Shown in pieces: positions 56,335-64,000 of a stretch of 64,000 nt of DNA; the first letter of the stretch is position 1; each line of letters opens with the position of its first letter. The translations under genes and the position numbers were made by a program. The DNA lies in IMG/VR virus record IMGVR_UViG_3300042881_003808, positions 1 to 64,000 of that record. One strand, given 5' to 3'. The DNA comes from a virus. Under the pieces are notes generated by a model. The model made no database searches and was not told the origin of the DNA. It saw only the letters and a program-made list of their open reading frames with translations.

Positions 56335-57467
56335 TCAGAATCATGTTCCAATAGTGGTACGTCGTGAAAACGCCTGAGTTCCTGGCGACTGTGATCCAGT
56401 AACTGTTGTTCGGTATAGGGTTCACCAAGGCCTCGACTTTCTACCCACTGATTATACCATTCAACTGATTGGTCAAAATTGCGTGTGAGCAGTTTCTTTT
56501 CCAGCATGGTTTGTAGTTTGATAGGCACGTTGCTTACCAGAATCTTGTGGTCAACCAGTTCATCTATGGCCTGTTGACTTTTTTTGTAGTTCAGCGCATT
56601 GTCACGTAGAAACACTTGGTCACGACTGCTGAGTGTGGCCACGGCTTCTCTTACTGTGCGTGGTGGTGTGGGCAGCGCACGGTCTTGTGATGGCCCAGGC
56701 AGCAACAGAGTACGATCATGTTCTAGTCTGGCTCCCACTGCACTCATGTCACTCACTAGATAATGACATCGATTCCAGTCTCCAAACTCTATACCAAACA
56801 TGTTGTTCCAGCTCAAGCGTTGAGTCTGATTTTGGAAAATATCTAGACCTAGGATATAGCTTTCGATATTTTTCATGTGAGTATCATATTGAAAGTAACT
56901 GTTCACATGAAAGTGTCGGTCGCACCAGTCTAGATAGTCTCTATAGGCGTCAAGATATTTCCATAGATTGGTACGATCAACAGTGATGCCATGCTGATAG
57001 AGATCTGCTAGGGTCTCAAACTTTTGCTCATGACTATAAACATTCAGTTGTTTGGTCTTGGTCACTATACACCAGCTCAATGCATGCTCGAATAGATTTT
57101 CCCTGCGAGCACTGATGATGTAAAAATTGTCATTGAGATATTGATAAAAAGGAATCTGCTGTGCTAGACTGTCTTCACGATTGCGCAGATGATACAGAGC
57201 AAGCCTAGAAGTCTTGTAGTGCTTGACACTGTCAAGCAGTGTGGTTATCTGCTCTAGAGTCTGAAAATATCCATACTGTCCTTTTTCTTTGCTTTTGCCC
57301 AGCACCTCGGTACGAAACACCGGACTGTAGTATTTGATAATTCCGTTGGTGAGCTCGTGAAGATTGATCACTGGTTGATCAAATTCATGAAACTGCATGT
57401 AAATGGTAATTAAACGCTGTAAAAGTGTGCTGCCCACACGATCTGGCGTAAGTATAAGAACATTCAT
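56304..57467 (-). CDS. sulfotransferase-like protein, large form
   Basis: 387 residues. LTPDRVGSTLLQRLITIYM (5'-phosphosulfate loop) and FYIISARRENLFEHALSWCI (3'-phosphate motif with Arg and Ser) support a PAPS-dependent sulfotransferase. The C-terminal 120 residues are helical and charged, without a known domain. Minus strand like the relative at 47791, and convergent with the oxygenase. Confidence 0.7.
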   Translation of the reverse strand: MNVLILTPDRVGSTLLQRLITIYMQFHEFDQPVINLHELTNGIIKYYSPVFRTEVLGKSKEKGQYGYFQTLEQITTLLDSVKHYKTSRLALYHLRNREDSLAQQIPFYQYLNDNFYIISARRENLFEHALSWCIVTKTKQLNVYSHEQKFETLADLYQHGITVDRTNLWKYLDAYRDYLDWCDRHFHVNSYFQYDTHMKNIESYILGLDIFQNQTQRLSWNNMFGIEFGDWNRCHYLVSDMSAVGARLEHDRTLLLPGPSQDRALPTPPRTVREAVATLSSRDQVFLRDNALNYKKSQQAIDELVDHKILVSNVPIKLQTMLEKKLLTRNFDQSVEWYNQWVESRGLGEPYTEQQLLDHSRQELRRFHDVPLLEHDSDQTNTGSRCN

Positions 57468-57509
57468 GGTAGTTGATTACTTAGTGAATTTTTTCAAGGT
57501 GAACACAAG

Positions 57510-57965
57510 ATGTTTTGGATAATTTCTTATTTGCCCAGCGACCTACTGTCAGCTATTGGTCTTATATTGCTGGGCGCAGGCGTGTTGATCACTGCCCTGG
57601 CATCATTGATAAAATTTGTGCCTGTGATCAATATGTATCGTTTGCACTTTCAAGTCTTGGGTGTGATCATACTGTTGGCAGGTGTGTATTTGCGTGGTGT
57701 GTTTGAAACTGAAATAGTCTGGCGAGAACGAGTACGAGTAGCAGAAGAAAAAGTTCGAGCCGCAGAAAAACAAGCCCAAGAAGCCACTGCACAAGTGGTC
57801 ACAGAATATCGTGATCGGGTGAAAGTTGTAAAGCAAAAGGTTGAAGTTGTGAAAAAAGAAATACAGGTTCAACGCGAGGTTATCAATGCCGACTGTAGAC
57901 TGAATCCCACTGCTGTGGATCTTTATAATCGCAGTATTGCTGCGCCTGTGGAGAACAAAAAATGA
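57510..57965 (+). CDS. inner-membrane spanin (Rz-like)
   Basis: 151 residues. Two hydrophobic helices near the N-terminus (IGLILLGAGVLITALASLI; VLGVIILLAGVYL) followed by a long periplasmic coiled coil (RVAEEKVRAAEKQAQEATAQ; VKVVKQKVEVVKKEIQV). This fits the i-spanin of a two-component spanin, which links inner and outer membranes for the last lysis step. The partner lipoprotein gene overlaps by ATGA. Confidence 0.82.
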   Translation: MFWIISYLPSDLLSAIGLILLGAGVLITALASLIKFVPVINMYRLHFQVLGVIILLAGVYLRGVFETEIVWRERVRVAEEKVRAAEKQAQEATAQVVTEYRDRVKVVKQKVEVVKKEIQVQREVINADCRLNPTAVDLYNRSIAAPVENKK

Positions 57966-58273
57966 CTTTGGAAAAGAACCAGCAAAAACGCAGCTTCCTG
58001 ATTGGCATGCTGCTGCTAATCCTGTTTGTGGTTGCCATGTGTTCGGGCTGCTCCACTCCGGTGCCAGTCACACAGAAATTTCCCGCTGCTGATCCTGTGA
58101 TGATGGAGCCTGCCCCAGCACTGGTGGCCTTGCCCAAGGACACGGTGGAACTGGACAAGCTGATTGAAAACACAGCAGAAAACTATGGACGTTATCATGA
58201 AATGGTGCGCAGACTAGAACTCTGGCAAACATGGTACACCAAGCAGAAAAAGATATTTGACTCCGTGCAATAA
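57962..58273 (+). CDS. outer-membrane spanin lipoprotein (Rz1-like)
   Basis: 103 residues. Signal sequence with lipobox CSGC (FLIGMLLLILFVVAMCSGC), Pro-rich mature start (PVPVTQKFPAAD), and a helical C-terminus RLELWQTWYTKQKKIF. Such lipoproteins pair with the coiled-coil i-spanin. Four-nt overlap with that gene supports the pairing. Confidence 0.85.
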   Translation: MTLEKNQQKRSFLIGMLLLILFVVAMCSGCSTPVPVTQKFPAADPVMMEPAPALVALPKDTVELDKLIENTAENYGRYHEMVRRLELWQTWYTKQKKIFDSVQ

Positions 58274-58274
58274 C

Positions 58275-59150
58275 ATGCTGTTTCCGGATTTGATCTTGCA
58301 CAGCCGTGTGAATCAAACCTGGCATACGTCGGGCATGGACAGTCTAGAACACTGCAACGATCCACAGCATTTTCAAAACTATCCTTGGCCCATTGTTTAT
58401 CAATACAACAGTCGTGGCTTCCGCGATCAAGAGTGGCCTAATAATTTTCAAGATGTGATTTGGTGCGTGGGCGACAGCTTCACAGTGGGCATAGGCTCGC
58501 CCTTGGAACACACCTGGCCCTGGCTGTTATCACAACACCTAAATCGGCGTATCATCAATGTCAGCATGGATGGCGCCAGTAATCAATGGATAGCTCGTAG
58601 AGCCAGTGAAATACTTGCATCTGGACTGGCATCGCACATGGTGATACAATGGAGCTACACACATCGCCGTGAGAATCAGGACCTTGAGCAGCTGATTGAT
58701 CAAAGATGGCGTGCGTTCTATCAAGACGTAAGAGATCACAGCTGGCCAGCGTGTCCTGCCTGGCAGCAGCGTGATCAGTTGCCAGTGAGAATTCAACAGG
58801 AACTTGCTCGTGATCCCTACTGGCAACAGATTGATCAGATACACGACGAAGAACGTAGAATAGATGTGCCTAGAAGAGAAGCAGTGCTGGATCCCACTTT
58901 GAATTCTCAAAACTTTCGCGAGTGTTTGAATCAAGTGGAACACAGTCAGGGCATGATCAAGGTACTGCATACCTTTATACCAGACTGGAGCAATGATCCA
59001 GCGTTGACAGCGGAAATTCAGCAATGGCCCAGGCATAGAACCTGGTTGCCTGAAATTCAACGCCTGGACTGGGCTCGTGATCACCATCATTATGACCTTA
59101 AAACAGCACACAAACTGGTGCTGGACATCCAAAATAAACTACTAGTATAA
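58275..59150 (+). CDS. SGNH/GDSL-hydrolase-like protein
   Basis: 291 residues from ATG 58275. The nucleophile block WCVGDSFTVGIG, an oxyanion-type ASNQWIARRASE, and a C-terminal DHHHYDLKTAH follow the SGNH order. Might act as an esterase or deacetylase on glycans; also close to the lysis genes, so perhaps on the cell wall. The second such hydrolase in the window. Confidence 0.7.
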   Translation: MLFPDLILHSRVNQTWHTSGMDSLEHCNDPQHFQNYPWPIVYQYNSRGFRDQEWPNNFQDVIWCVGDSFTVGIGSPLEHTWPWLLSQHLNRRIINVSMDGASNQWIARRASEILASGLASHMVIQWSYTHRRENQDLEQLIDQRWRAFYQDVRDHSWPACPAWQQRDQLPVRIQQELARDPYWQQIDQIHDEERRIDVPRREAVLDPTLNSQNFRECLNQVEHSQGMIKVLHTFIPDWSNDPALTAEIQQWPRHRTWLPEIQRLDWARDHHHYDLKTAHKLVLDIQNKLLV

Positions 59151-59209
59151 CCAAGTGTGATAGCTGCCCCTGTTTGCTAAATATTGGCAAACTACAACAG
59201 GGAGCTACA

Positions 59210-59824
59210 ATGGAGCTAAAACTCAACCAACTCAAAGAGATGGTGCACGGCATACCCTATGCTGAACAATGGCACCACGCACTGGAGCAACTACTTCCAG
59301 ACTATCAAATCAATACCCCCAAGCGTATCGCAGCGTTTATTGCTCAATGTGCGCATGAGTCAGGTGGGTTTAGATTTGTCAGCGAAAATCTCAACTACAA
59401 AGCGGAAAGTCTCATGAAGGTTTTCCCCAAGTATTTTCACACCAAGGAATTGGCCAATGCCTATGCTAAAAATCCTGAAAAAATCGCCAACAGAGTCTAT
59501 GCCAATCGCATGGGCAACGGAGACGAAGCATCAGGTGATGGCTTTAAGTATCGAGGCCGCGGATTAATTCAACTCACTGGCAAAGAAAATTATTCTTGGT
59601 TCGCAGCCAGTCTGCAGATTTCCCCCGAAGAAGCCACAGAGTACATGAGCACTTTTGAAGGTGCTGCTCAGAGCGCCTGTTGGTTCTGGGAGACCAACAA
59701 CCTAAACAAAGAAGCCGACGCAGGTGATATCAAGCTCATGACACGCAAAATCAATGGTGGTTTCATTGGACTTGAGGATCGTATCAAACACTATAATCAT
59801 GCACTGCATGTGCTAGGAGTATAA
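59210..59824 (+). CDS. GH19 endolysin (chitinase-family lysozyme)
   Basis: 204 residues from ATG 59210 behind GGGAG. IAQCAHESGGFRFVSENLNY carries catalytic Glu 50 and second Glu 59; YRGRGLIQLTGKENY and SACWFWETNNLN are the GH19 core. Phage GH19 enzymes cleave peptidoglycan. No signal peptide, so it needs a holin. CTAAATA (59177-59183) lies 26 nt upstream, fitting late expression. Confidence 0.92.
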   Translation: MELKLNQLKEMVHGIPYAEQWHHALEQLLPDYQINTPKRIAAFIAQCAHESGGFRFVSENLNYKAESLMKVFPKYFHTKELANAYAKNPEKIANRVYANRMGNGDEASGDGFKYRGRGLIQLTGKENYSWFAASLQISPEEATEYMSTFEGAAQSACWFWETNNLNKEADAGDIKLMTRKINGGFIGLEDRIKHYNHALHVLGV

Positions 59825-59825
59825 C

Positions 59826-59972
59826 ATGGCCAAAGCAAAACAAAGCGCAACCGCTGTAACACACACTTCGGTACACAAGCGTACCAGTCAAGGTGGACGC
59901 AAACCCAAGACCAGTAGCATGAACAAAAATCGTCGTCGTGGGTTCAAAAAGAATCGTGGACAGGGAAGATAA
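59826..59972 (+). CDS. very basic small phage protein
   Basis: 48 residues, 1 nt after the endolysin. GGRKPKTSSMNKNRRRGFKK is a motif I recall from small proteins in many phages; it is possibly nucleic-acid- or ribosome-associated. Confidence 0.7.
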   Translation: MAKAKQSATAVTHTSVHKRTSQGGRKPKTSSMNKNRRRGFKKNRGQGR

Positions 59973-59973
59973 T

Positions 59974-60207
59974 ATGTCTATGAAATATCTAATGGCGTTG
60001 CTGGCACTGCCAGTGCTCATGGGCTGTCAGGAAAACTATCGTTATCCCTGTCAGGATCCTGACAATTGGGAGAAAAAAGAATGCCAAAAACCCTATTGTA
60101 GTGCCAACGGTACCTGCCCCGAAGACCTAACACACTATGAAAAAGAAAAAGTCAACAGCGCAGCACCTCAACCTGTGCCTGCGCCTGCTCAAGGAGAATG
60201 CAAATGA
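59974..60207 (+). CDS. small Cys-rich lipoprotein
   Basis: 77 residues. Signal peptide YLMALLALPVLMGC with lipobox LMGC, then a Cys-containing mature part (YPCQDPDNWEKKECQKPYC, NGTC) and a Pro-rich end. Located in the lysis region and coupled to the next gene by ATGA; may be an outer-membrane protein acting in lysis or superinfection exclusion. Confidence 0.7.
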   Translation: MSMKYLMALLALPVLMGCQENYRYPCQDPDNWEKKECQKPYCSANGTCPEDLTHYEKEKVNSAAPQPVPAPAQGECK

Positions 60208-60668
60208 TTAAAGACATGTGGGAAGGCCCAAGATACACCACAGAAGAACTAAATGCCAGATTAAAATTCTTTATTGGAATTGTGCTGGGATTGACCCTGT
60301 TTGGCATTGTGTTTGTGGTGCTATACAGTTTGATTTTTGTCACACAGCCCATGAATGGCATGAGCCCAGTGGATAATAAATTCTTTGAATTGATTATTCC
60401 CATTGCTACGTTCTTAACTGGAACACTGTCAGGAATCATGCTAGCAGGTGATGACAAGGATCTGCGTGCCAAGGCTCTAGAGTCTGCCAACAAGCCTTAC
60501 ACACCACCACCTGCACCAGCTCCTGTGCCTGCAGCCAAGTCTGTGAACAGTTTTGCTCCAGTGGCCGCAGCAGCACCAGTGGCTGCGTTCAGTGATTTTG
60601 TTCCGCAAGTGGTATCAGGGTTTGGTGGCAAGCCAGCACCAACTGAACCTCCGCATCCGGAGCTGTGA
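60204..60668 (+). CDS. two-helix membrane protein, holin candidate
   Basis: 154 residues from ATG 60204 behind GGAG. Two transmembrane helices (FFIGIVLGLTLFGIVFVVLY and LIIPIATFLTGTLSGIML) and a long Pro/Ala-rich tail. Position between endolysin and further membrane genes fits a holin or antiholin; not proven. Confidence 0.65.
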   Translation: MIKDMWEGPRYTTEELNARLKFFIGIVLGLTLFGIVFVVLYSLIFVTQPMNGMSPVDNKFFELIIPIATFLTGTLSGIMLAGDDKDLRAKALESANKPYTPPPAPAPVPAAKSVNSFAPVAAAAPVAAFSDFVPQVVSGFGGKPAPTEPPHPEL

Positions 60669-60910
60669 ACATGACATGGCTATGTCGCATGCTCACAGCA
60701 GAAGGTGAACGTTATCCTAGCAGCAAGCGTGTGATAACGTTTGTGGCCTTTGTGCTGGTGGCCGTGGGATTTTTTGCTGAAACTTTTTTTGGTTATACCA
60801 CAAAACAATTTACCATGGAAAGTTTGATGTATATAGTACTAGGAGGCCTAGGATTCACGGCCTCAGAAAAATTTTCTAGAAAGGAAAAACAAAATGACGT
60901 ATCTCAGTAG
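60665..60910 (+). CDS. small two-helix membrane protein, holin candidate
   Basis: 81 residues from GTG 60665, or 79 from ATG 60671. Two helices (VITFVAFVLVAVGFFAETFF and ESLMYIVLGGLGFTA) and a charged C-terminus (SRKEKQNDV), the class II/III holin-like layout. Overlaps the next gene by 17 nt. Confidence 0.65.
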   Translation: MNMTWLCRMLTAEGERYPSSKRVITFVAFVLVAVGFFAETFFGYTTKQFTMESLMYIVLGGLGFTASEKFSRKEKQNDVSQ

Positions 60911-61097
60911 CATTCTATTCGCAATTATGTTGGCCATGAGCCTGCCTGTAATGGCCAATAATCATGAAGCCAAGCCTGAAACCAAAAAAGTCTGTATCAA
61001 GACCAAAGATGCAAAGAGCGGCAAAGAAATCGAAAAGTGCCGTGATGTTAAGATACATAAAAAGCTCGAGGGCACTGAAATTCCACCTAAAAAATAA
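60894..61097 (+). CDS. small secreted protein
   Basis: 67 residues. Signal peptide ([16 protein letters not shown]), then a lysine-rich mature part with two Cys ([20 protein letters not shown]). Periplasmic, unknown function. Ends at the terminator. Confidence 0.65.
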   Translation: MTYLSSILFAIMLAMSLPVMANNHEAKPETKKVCIKTKDAKSGKEIEKCRDVKIHKKLEGTEIPPKK

Positions 61098-61106
61098 TAG
61101 GTGAAA

Positions 61107-61129
61107 AAGGCCCCGGTGGGCCTTTTTTT
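61107..61129 (+). terminator. hairpin with T-run touching the DnaJ start
   Basis: AAGGCCC (61107-61113), CGGT, GGGCCTT (61118-61124), T7 ending at 61129. The next base begins the DnaJ-like gene's ATG, so it may also act as a translation-control hairpin. Confidence 0.8.
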
Positions 61130-61909
61130 ATGGATCATTACAAAACACTAGGTGTAGATCGACGAGCTTCAGCTGAAGATATCAAACGTGCATTCCGCAA
61201 GTTGGCCATGCAACATCATCCAGATCGCGGAGGAGACGAAGCTCGTTTCAAAGAAATTCAAGCGGCTTATGATGTGTTAAGCGATCAGCAGCGTCGTGCT
61301 GAATATGACAATCCACGACCACAGGGCTTTAGATTTTCCACAGGTCCAGGTGCTGGCGGCTTTGACTTTGATCAAATATTCAATATGTTTGGCACTGACA
61401 TGGGCAGACGTCCCATGCGTAGTCAATTAAGACTGAGTCTATGGATCACACTGCGTGATGTGGCACAAGGCGGTCGTCGCACACTGAATGTGAGCAGCAG
61501 CGCAGGATCAAATCTAGTGGAAATTGAAATTCCCGCCATGATCGATGATGGTGCCACTGTGCAGTATCCTAAAATGGCACCAGATGGTTCGGATCTCTTG
61601 GTACAGTTTAGAATCAAACCAGATCCGGTTTGGCAGCGTCAGGGCAGCACCCTGTTATTGGATAAACCTGTGCTGATCTGGACTCTGCTTCAGGGAGGAG
61701 AAATCACTGTTAACACTCTCACCGATCAAACACTCACAGTGCGAGTTCCTGCTCATACTCGTCCGGGCACCATGCTGCGTGTGCGCGGTCATGGCTTGAA
61801 AGACAATCAAGGACGATCCGGTGATCTCATGGTACGTGTGCAAGCACAGCTTCCGGACACAGTCAGTCCAGAATTAATGGCTGCTATTCAACGTGAAACC
61901 CATGGCTAA
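61130..61909 (+). CDS. DnaJ/CbpA-like co-chaperone
   Basis: 259 residues. J domain at 2-65 with the HPD motif ([20 protein letters not shown]). A short Gly/Phe region with a DxxF-like patch follows, then the DnaJ C-terminal substrate-binding domain ([28 protein letters not shown]). There is no Cys-rich zinc finger, so it is the type II (CbpA-like) form. It would recruit host DnaK. Start codon directly follows the hairpin T-run, with no Shine-Dalgarno. Confidence 0.9.
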   Translation: MDHYKTLGVDRRASAEDIKRAFRKLAMQHHPDRGGDEARFKEIQAAYDVLSDQQRRAEYDNPRPQGFRFSTGPGAGGFDFDQIFNMFGTDMGRRPMRSQLRLSLWITLRDVAQGGRRTLNVSSSAGSNLVEIEIPAMIDDGATVQYPKMAPDGSDLLVQFRIKPDPVWQRQGSTLLLDKPVLIWTLLQGGEITVNTLTDQTLTVRVPAHTRPGTMLRVRGHGLKDNQGRSGDLMVRVQAQLPDTVSPELMAAIQRETHG

Positions 61910-61929
61910 GTATTTTTATACCAAAACTG

Positions 61930-61958
61930 TTGATCACAAAACCAAACTGCTGTACAAT
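61930..61958 (+). promoter_or_regulatory. promoter for clpA
   Basis: TTGATC (61930-61935), 17-nt spacer, TACAAT (61953-61958), 26 nt before ATG 61985. Confidence 0.55.
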
Positions 61959-61984
61959 ACATACTCAACTACCAAGGACTGGCA

Positions 61985-64000
61985 ATGACCCCAAACCCAG
62001 ATATTGAAAAAATTGTAGATCATGCAATACAGTTGGCCAAAAAGCGCCAAAATGCCTATATCACCGTGGAGCACGTACTTTTGGCCATGGTTATGTATCC
62101 TAGTTTTCGTAGAATACTAGAACGTTTTGGAACCAACTGTGATGCCTTGCAAGGTGAGGTCGAAGCCTATATTGACTCACAGAAAAACACAGCTCGTAAT
62201 CCCACGGATCAGCCTAGAAAAACACACGCACTGGAGCGACTGTTTAATCGAGCACTGACTTCTGTGATGCTCACAGGTCGTCGTCAAACCAATGTGATCG
62301 ATATCTATCTTAGTATCATGGCAGAATCACACAGCCATGCTCAGTATTTTTTGTTGAAGCACGGAGTCAACAAACAGGCGTTCCTGGAGTTCTACAACAA
62401 ACTACAAGGACGTGACGACGCTAGACTCAGTCCAGATCAGGCTAATGAAATTCTCAATGAGTACTGTACCAATCTCACTGACATGGCCAATCGTAGCCAG
62501 CTGGAGCCCATGATTGGTCGTGAGCGCGAAGTTGAAGAAATGATCACGGTGCTGGCCAAGAGATTCAAGAGCAATGTGCTCATGGTGGGCGATCCTGGTG
62601 TGGGCAAAACAGCCATTGTTGAAGGCCTAGCACAGGAAATGGCAGCAAATCGTGTGCCAGAGTTTCTACATGATCATGAACTATACAGTCTTGAAGTAGG
62701 CAGCTTGTTGGCAGGGTCAAAGTACCGCGGCGAATTTGAAGAAAAATTCAAGCTGGTCATGGCCGCATTGGAAACCAAAAAGAAATGCGTGTTGTTTATT
62801 GACGAAGCACACACCATGCGAGGCGCAGGTAGTTCAGGATCCAGTACCCTGGACATGGCCAATATGATCAAGCCTGCTATCACCAAGGGCGCACTGAAAG
62901 TGATTGCCAGTACCACCTGGGAAGAGTATTACGAAAGTTTTGAAAAAGATCGTGCGCTGATGCGACGTTTCTACAGACTCAGTATTGACGAACCCACGCC
63001 AGAGGTAACCGAACAGATCTTGATTGGCCTGAGTCCTAGATTAGAAAAGTTTCACAACGTGGAAATTACCACAGAAGCCATTACCACTGCGGTTGAACTT
63101 GCAGGTCGTTACATACACGACAAAAAGAATCCAGACAAGAGCATTGACCTTATTGATGCTGCCTGCGCACGTGAGCGTGTGAAAGACGCAGGCACTGTGC
63201 CTATCACTGCTGCCTTGATACAGGAACAGCTCAGCAAGGTCAGCGGAGTGCCTGTGGACAGACTAACATCTGAAAGCAGCCAAAATGTCATTGGACTGGA
63301 AGGCAACATCAAGAGTCGACTGTATGGGCAAGACTCAGCTGTTGACTCTGTGTTGGAGAGAATCTATATCAGCTTTGCAGGCATTGCCAAGGTGGGCAGA
63401 CCCATTGCCAGCTTTTTGTTCCTAGGTCCAACGGGCACAGGCAAGACCGAACTGGCCAAGCTGTTGAGCAGCAATCTTGACATGAAGCTGCTGCGCTATG
63501 ACATGAGTGAATATCAAGAGCGCCACACAGTGAGCAGTCTGATTGGTGCACCGCCCGGCTATGTGGGCTTTGAAGACGGCAACGTGGGCGGTGGCAAGCT
63601 GATTTCAGATCTCAATAAAAATCCGTTTTCTATTCTTTTGTTTGACGAAATTGAAAAAGCACACCCTGATGTGATCAATATCATGTTGCAGTTGCTGGAC
63701 GAAGGACGCATTACCTCCAGTAATGGCAAAACAGTGGACTGCAAAAACACCATTGTGATCATGACATCCAACCTGGGCGCACGTGACAACGAAAACAACA
63801 ACATTGGTTTCAGTACCGAACTAGAACGCTCGGGCGAAGAAGATCGAGCCATGAAAGAGTTCTTCCGTCCTGAACTGCGCAATCGTATTGATCAGATCTG
63901 CAAGTTTAACAAACTTGACACTCTGGCAATCAAGAAGATCGTGGTTAAATTTGTTGAAGAACTACGTGCGGGACTAACACAACACAATATTCGCATCAGT
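61985..64000 (+). CDS. clpA: ClpA-type AAA+ unfoldase (3' end beyond window)
   Basis: 672 residues visible, no stop yet. N-terminal Clp repeat domain (AIQLAKKRQNAYITVEHVLL), D1 with Walker A GDPGVGKT (about 202-209) and Walker B LFIDEAH, D2 with Walker A GPTGTGKT (about 481-488) and Walker B LLFDEIEKAH. There is no ClpB-type M domain between D1 and D2. NNNIGFSTE at about 604-612 sits where ClpA has its IGL/IGF ClpP-docking loop, so the phage protein may dock host ClpP. Would unfold and deliver proteins for degradation. Confidence 0.92.
   Translation, partial: MTPNPDIEKIVDHAIQLAKKRQNAYITVEHVLLAMVMYPSFRRILERFGTNCDALQGEVEAYIDSQKNTARNPTDQPRKTHALERLFNRALTSVMLTGRRQTNVIDIYLSIMAESHSHAQYFLLKHGVNKQAFLEFYNKLQGRDDARLSPDQANEILNEYCTNLTDMANRSQLEPMIGREREVEEMITVLAKRFKSNVLMVGDPGVGKTAIVEGLAQEMAANRVPEFLHDHELYSLEVGSLLAGSKYRGEFEEKFKLVMAALETKKKCVLFIDEAHTMRGAGSSGSSTLDMANMIKPAITKGALKVIASTTWEEYYESFEKDRALMRRFYRLSIDEPTPEVTEQILIGLSPRLEKFHNVEITTEAITTAVELAGRYIHDKKNPDKSIDLIDAACARERVKDAGTVPITAALIQEQLSKVSGVPVDRLTSESSQNVIGLEGNIKSRLYGQDSAVDSVLERIYISFAGIAKVGRPIASFLFLGPTGTGKTELAKLLSSNLDMKLLRYDMSEYQERHTVSSLIGAPPGYVGFEDGNVGGGKLISDLNKNPFSILLFDEIEKAHPDVINIMLQLLDEGRITSSNGKTVDCKNTIVIMTSNLGARDNENNNIGFSTELERSGEEDRAMKEFFRPELRNRIDQICKFNKLDTLAIKKIVVKFVEELRAGLTQHNIRIS

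Noticed and set aside
1-64000. CRISPR array
   Set aside because: No evenly spaced short direct repeats with unique spacers were seen; the repeats present are coding fibre units and promoter cassettes.
1-64000. Insertion sequence or transposase
   Set aside because: No transposase motifs or terminal inverted repeats with target duplications were found; only the possible HNH-like protein at 185 hints at a nuclease.

Overview
The window is a contiguous stretch of a tailed dsDNA phage genome, most like a large T4-type myovirus of a Gram-negative bacterium. Support for this: a gp44-type clamp-loader ATPase, phage PhoH, a GroES-like co-chaperonin, large collar-domain tail fibres, a glycine-rich adhesin, a GH19 endolysin next to an overlapping two-gene spanin pair, and dozens of tightly packed small genes with 4-nt start/stop overlaps. 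The host cannot be named. A serine-glyoxylate-type aminotransferase, rubrerythrin + DUF3501 and a c-type cytochrome suggest a proteobacterium with an active redox or one-carbon metabolism, but that is inference. Both ends cut genes: the 3' end of an unknown gene on the left and clpA on the right.

Layout. 0-5 kb: metabolic and redox genes (rubrerythrin, DUF3501, SGNH hydrolase, cytochrome c, DUF2061, class V aminotransferase). 5-14.8 kb: early-type accessory region with about 35 very small genes, a tRNA-CAU, repeated sigma70-like promoters of near-identical design, and a tandem array of small proteins ending in LRWS/LKWS. 15-23.7 kb: a probable fusion of two 'sporadic carbohydrate cluster' proteins, a Bax-inhibitor-like membrane protein, NAD synthetase, SleB-type hydrolase, metallophosphoesterase, translation factor IF-1, superoxide dismutase, a glycosyltransferase-like protein and an A-type Fe-S carrier. 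23.7-35.8 kb, all on the minus strand: tail-fibre/adhesin cassette (about 12 kb). 35.9-43.1 kb, plus strand: three further virion fibre/structural genes. 43.1-51.5 kb: conserved phage genes, a DnaE-like fragment, GroES-like protein, a 2OG-oxygenase/PLP-enzyme pair, clamp loader, PhoH, sulfotransferase-like protein, methyltransferase. 51.6-57.5 kb: accessory island (di-iron protein, glutamine-amidotransferase-like, cupin, kinase-nucleotidyltransferase fusion, several sulfotransferase-like P-loop proteins, 2OG oxygenase). 57.5-61.1 kb: lysis module (spanins, GH19 endolysin, small membrane proteins). 61.1-64 kb: DnaJ-like protein and ClpA.

How the parts may work together. Rubrerythrin, SOD, ferritin-like protein, Fe-S carrier and cytochrome c form a redox/oxidative-stress set. 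NadE plus an NMN-adenylyltransferase-like domain could refill NAD. IF-1, tRNA-CAU, GroES-like, DnaJ-like and ClpA with a ClpP-docking loop could redirect host translation and proteostasis. At least four 2OG-Fe(II)-oxygenase-like proteins, sulfotransferase-like proteins, PLP enzymes and a carbohydrate-cluster fusion point to glycan or small-molecule modification. Regulation looks economical: -35 boxes and late-type TAAATA boxes often contain the stop codon of the gene before, several start codons sit at the predicted +1 of a promoter, and in the LRWS array the conserved C-terminus also encodes the next gene's ribosome-binding site.

No gene-free stretch exceeds about 130 bases. Family names were assigned by eye from motifs; no database search was run.
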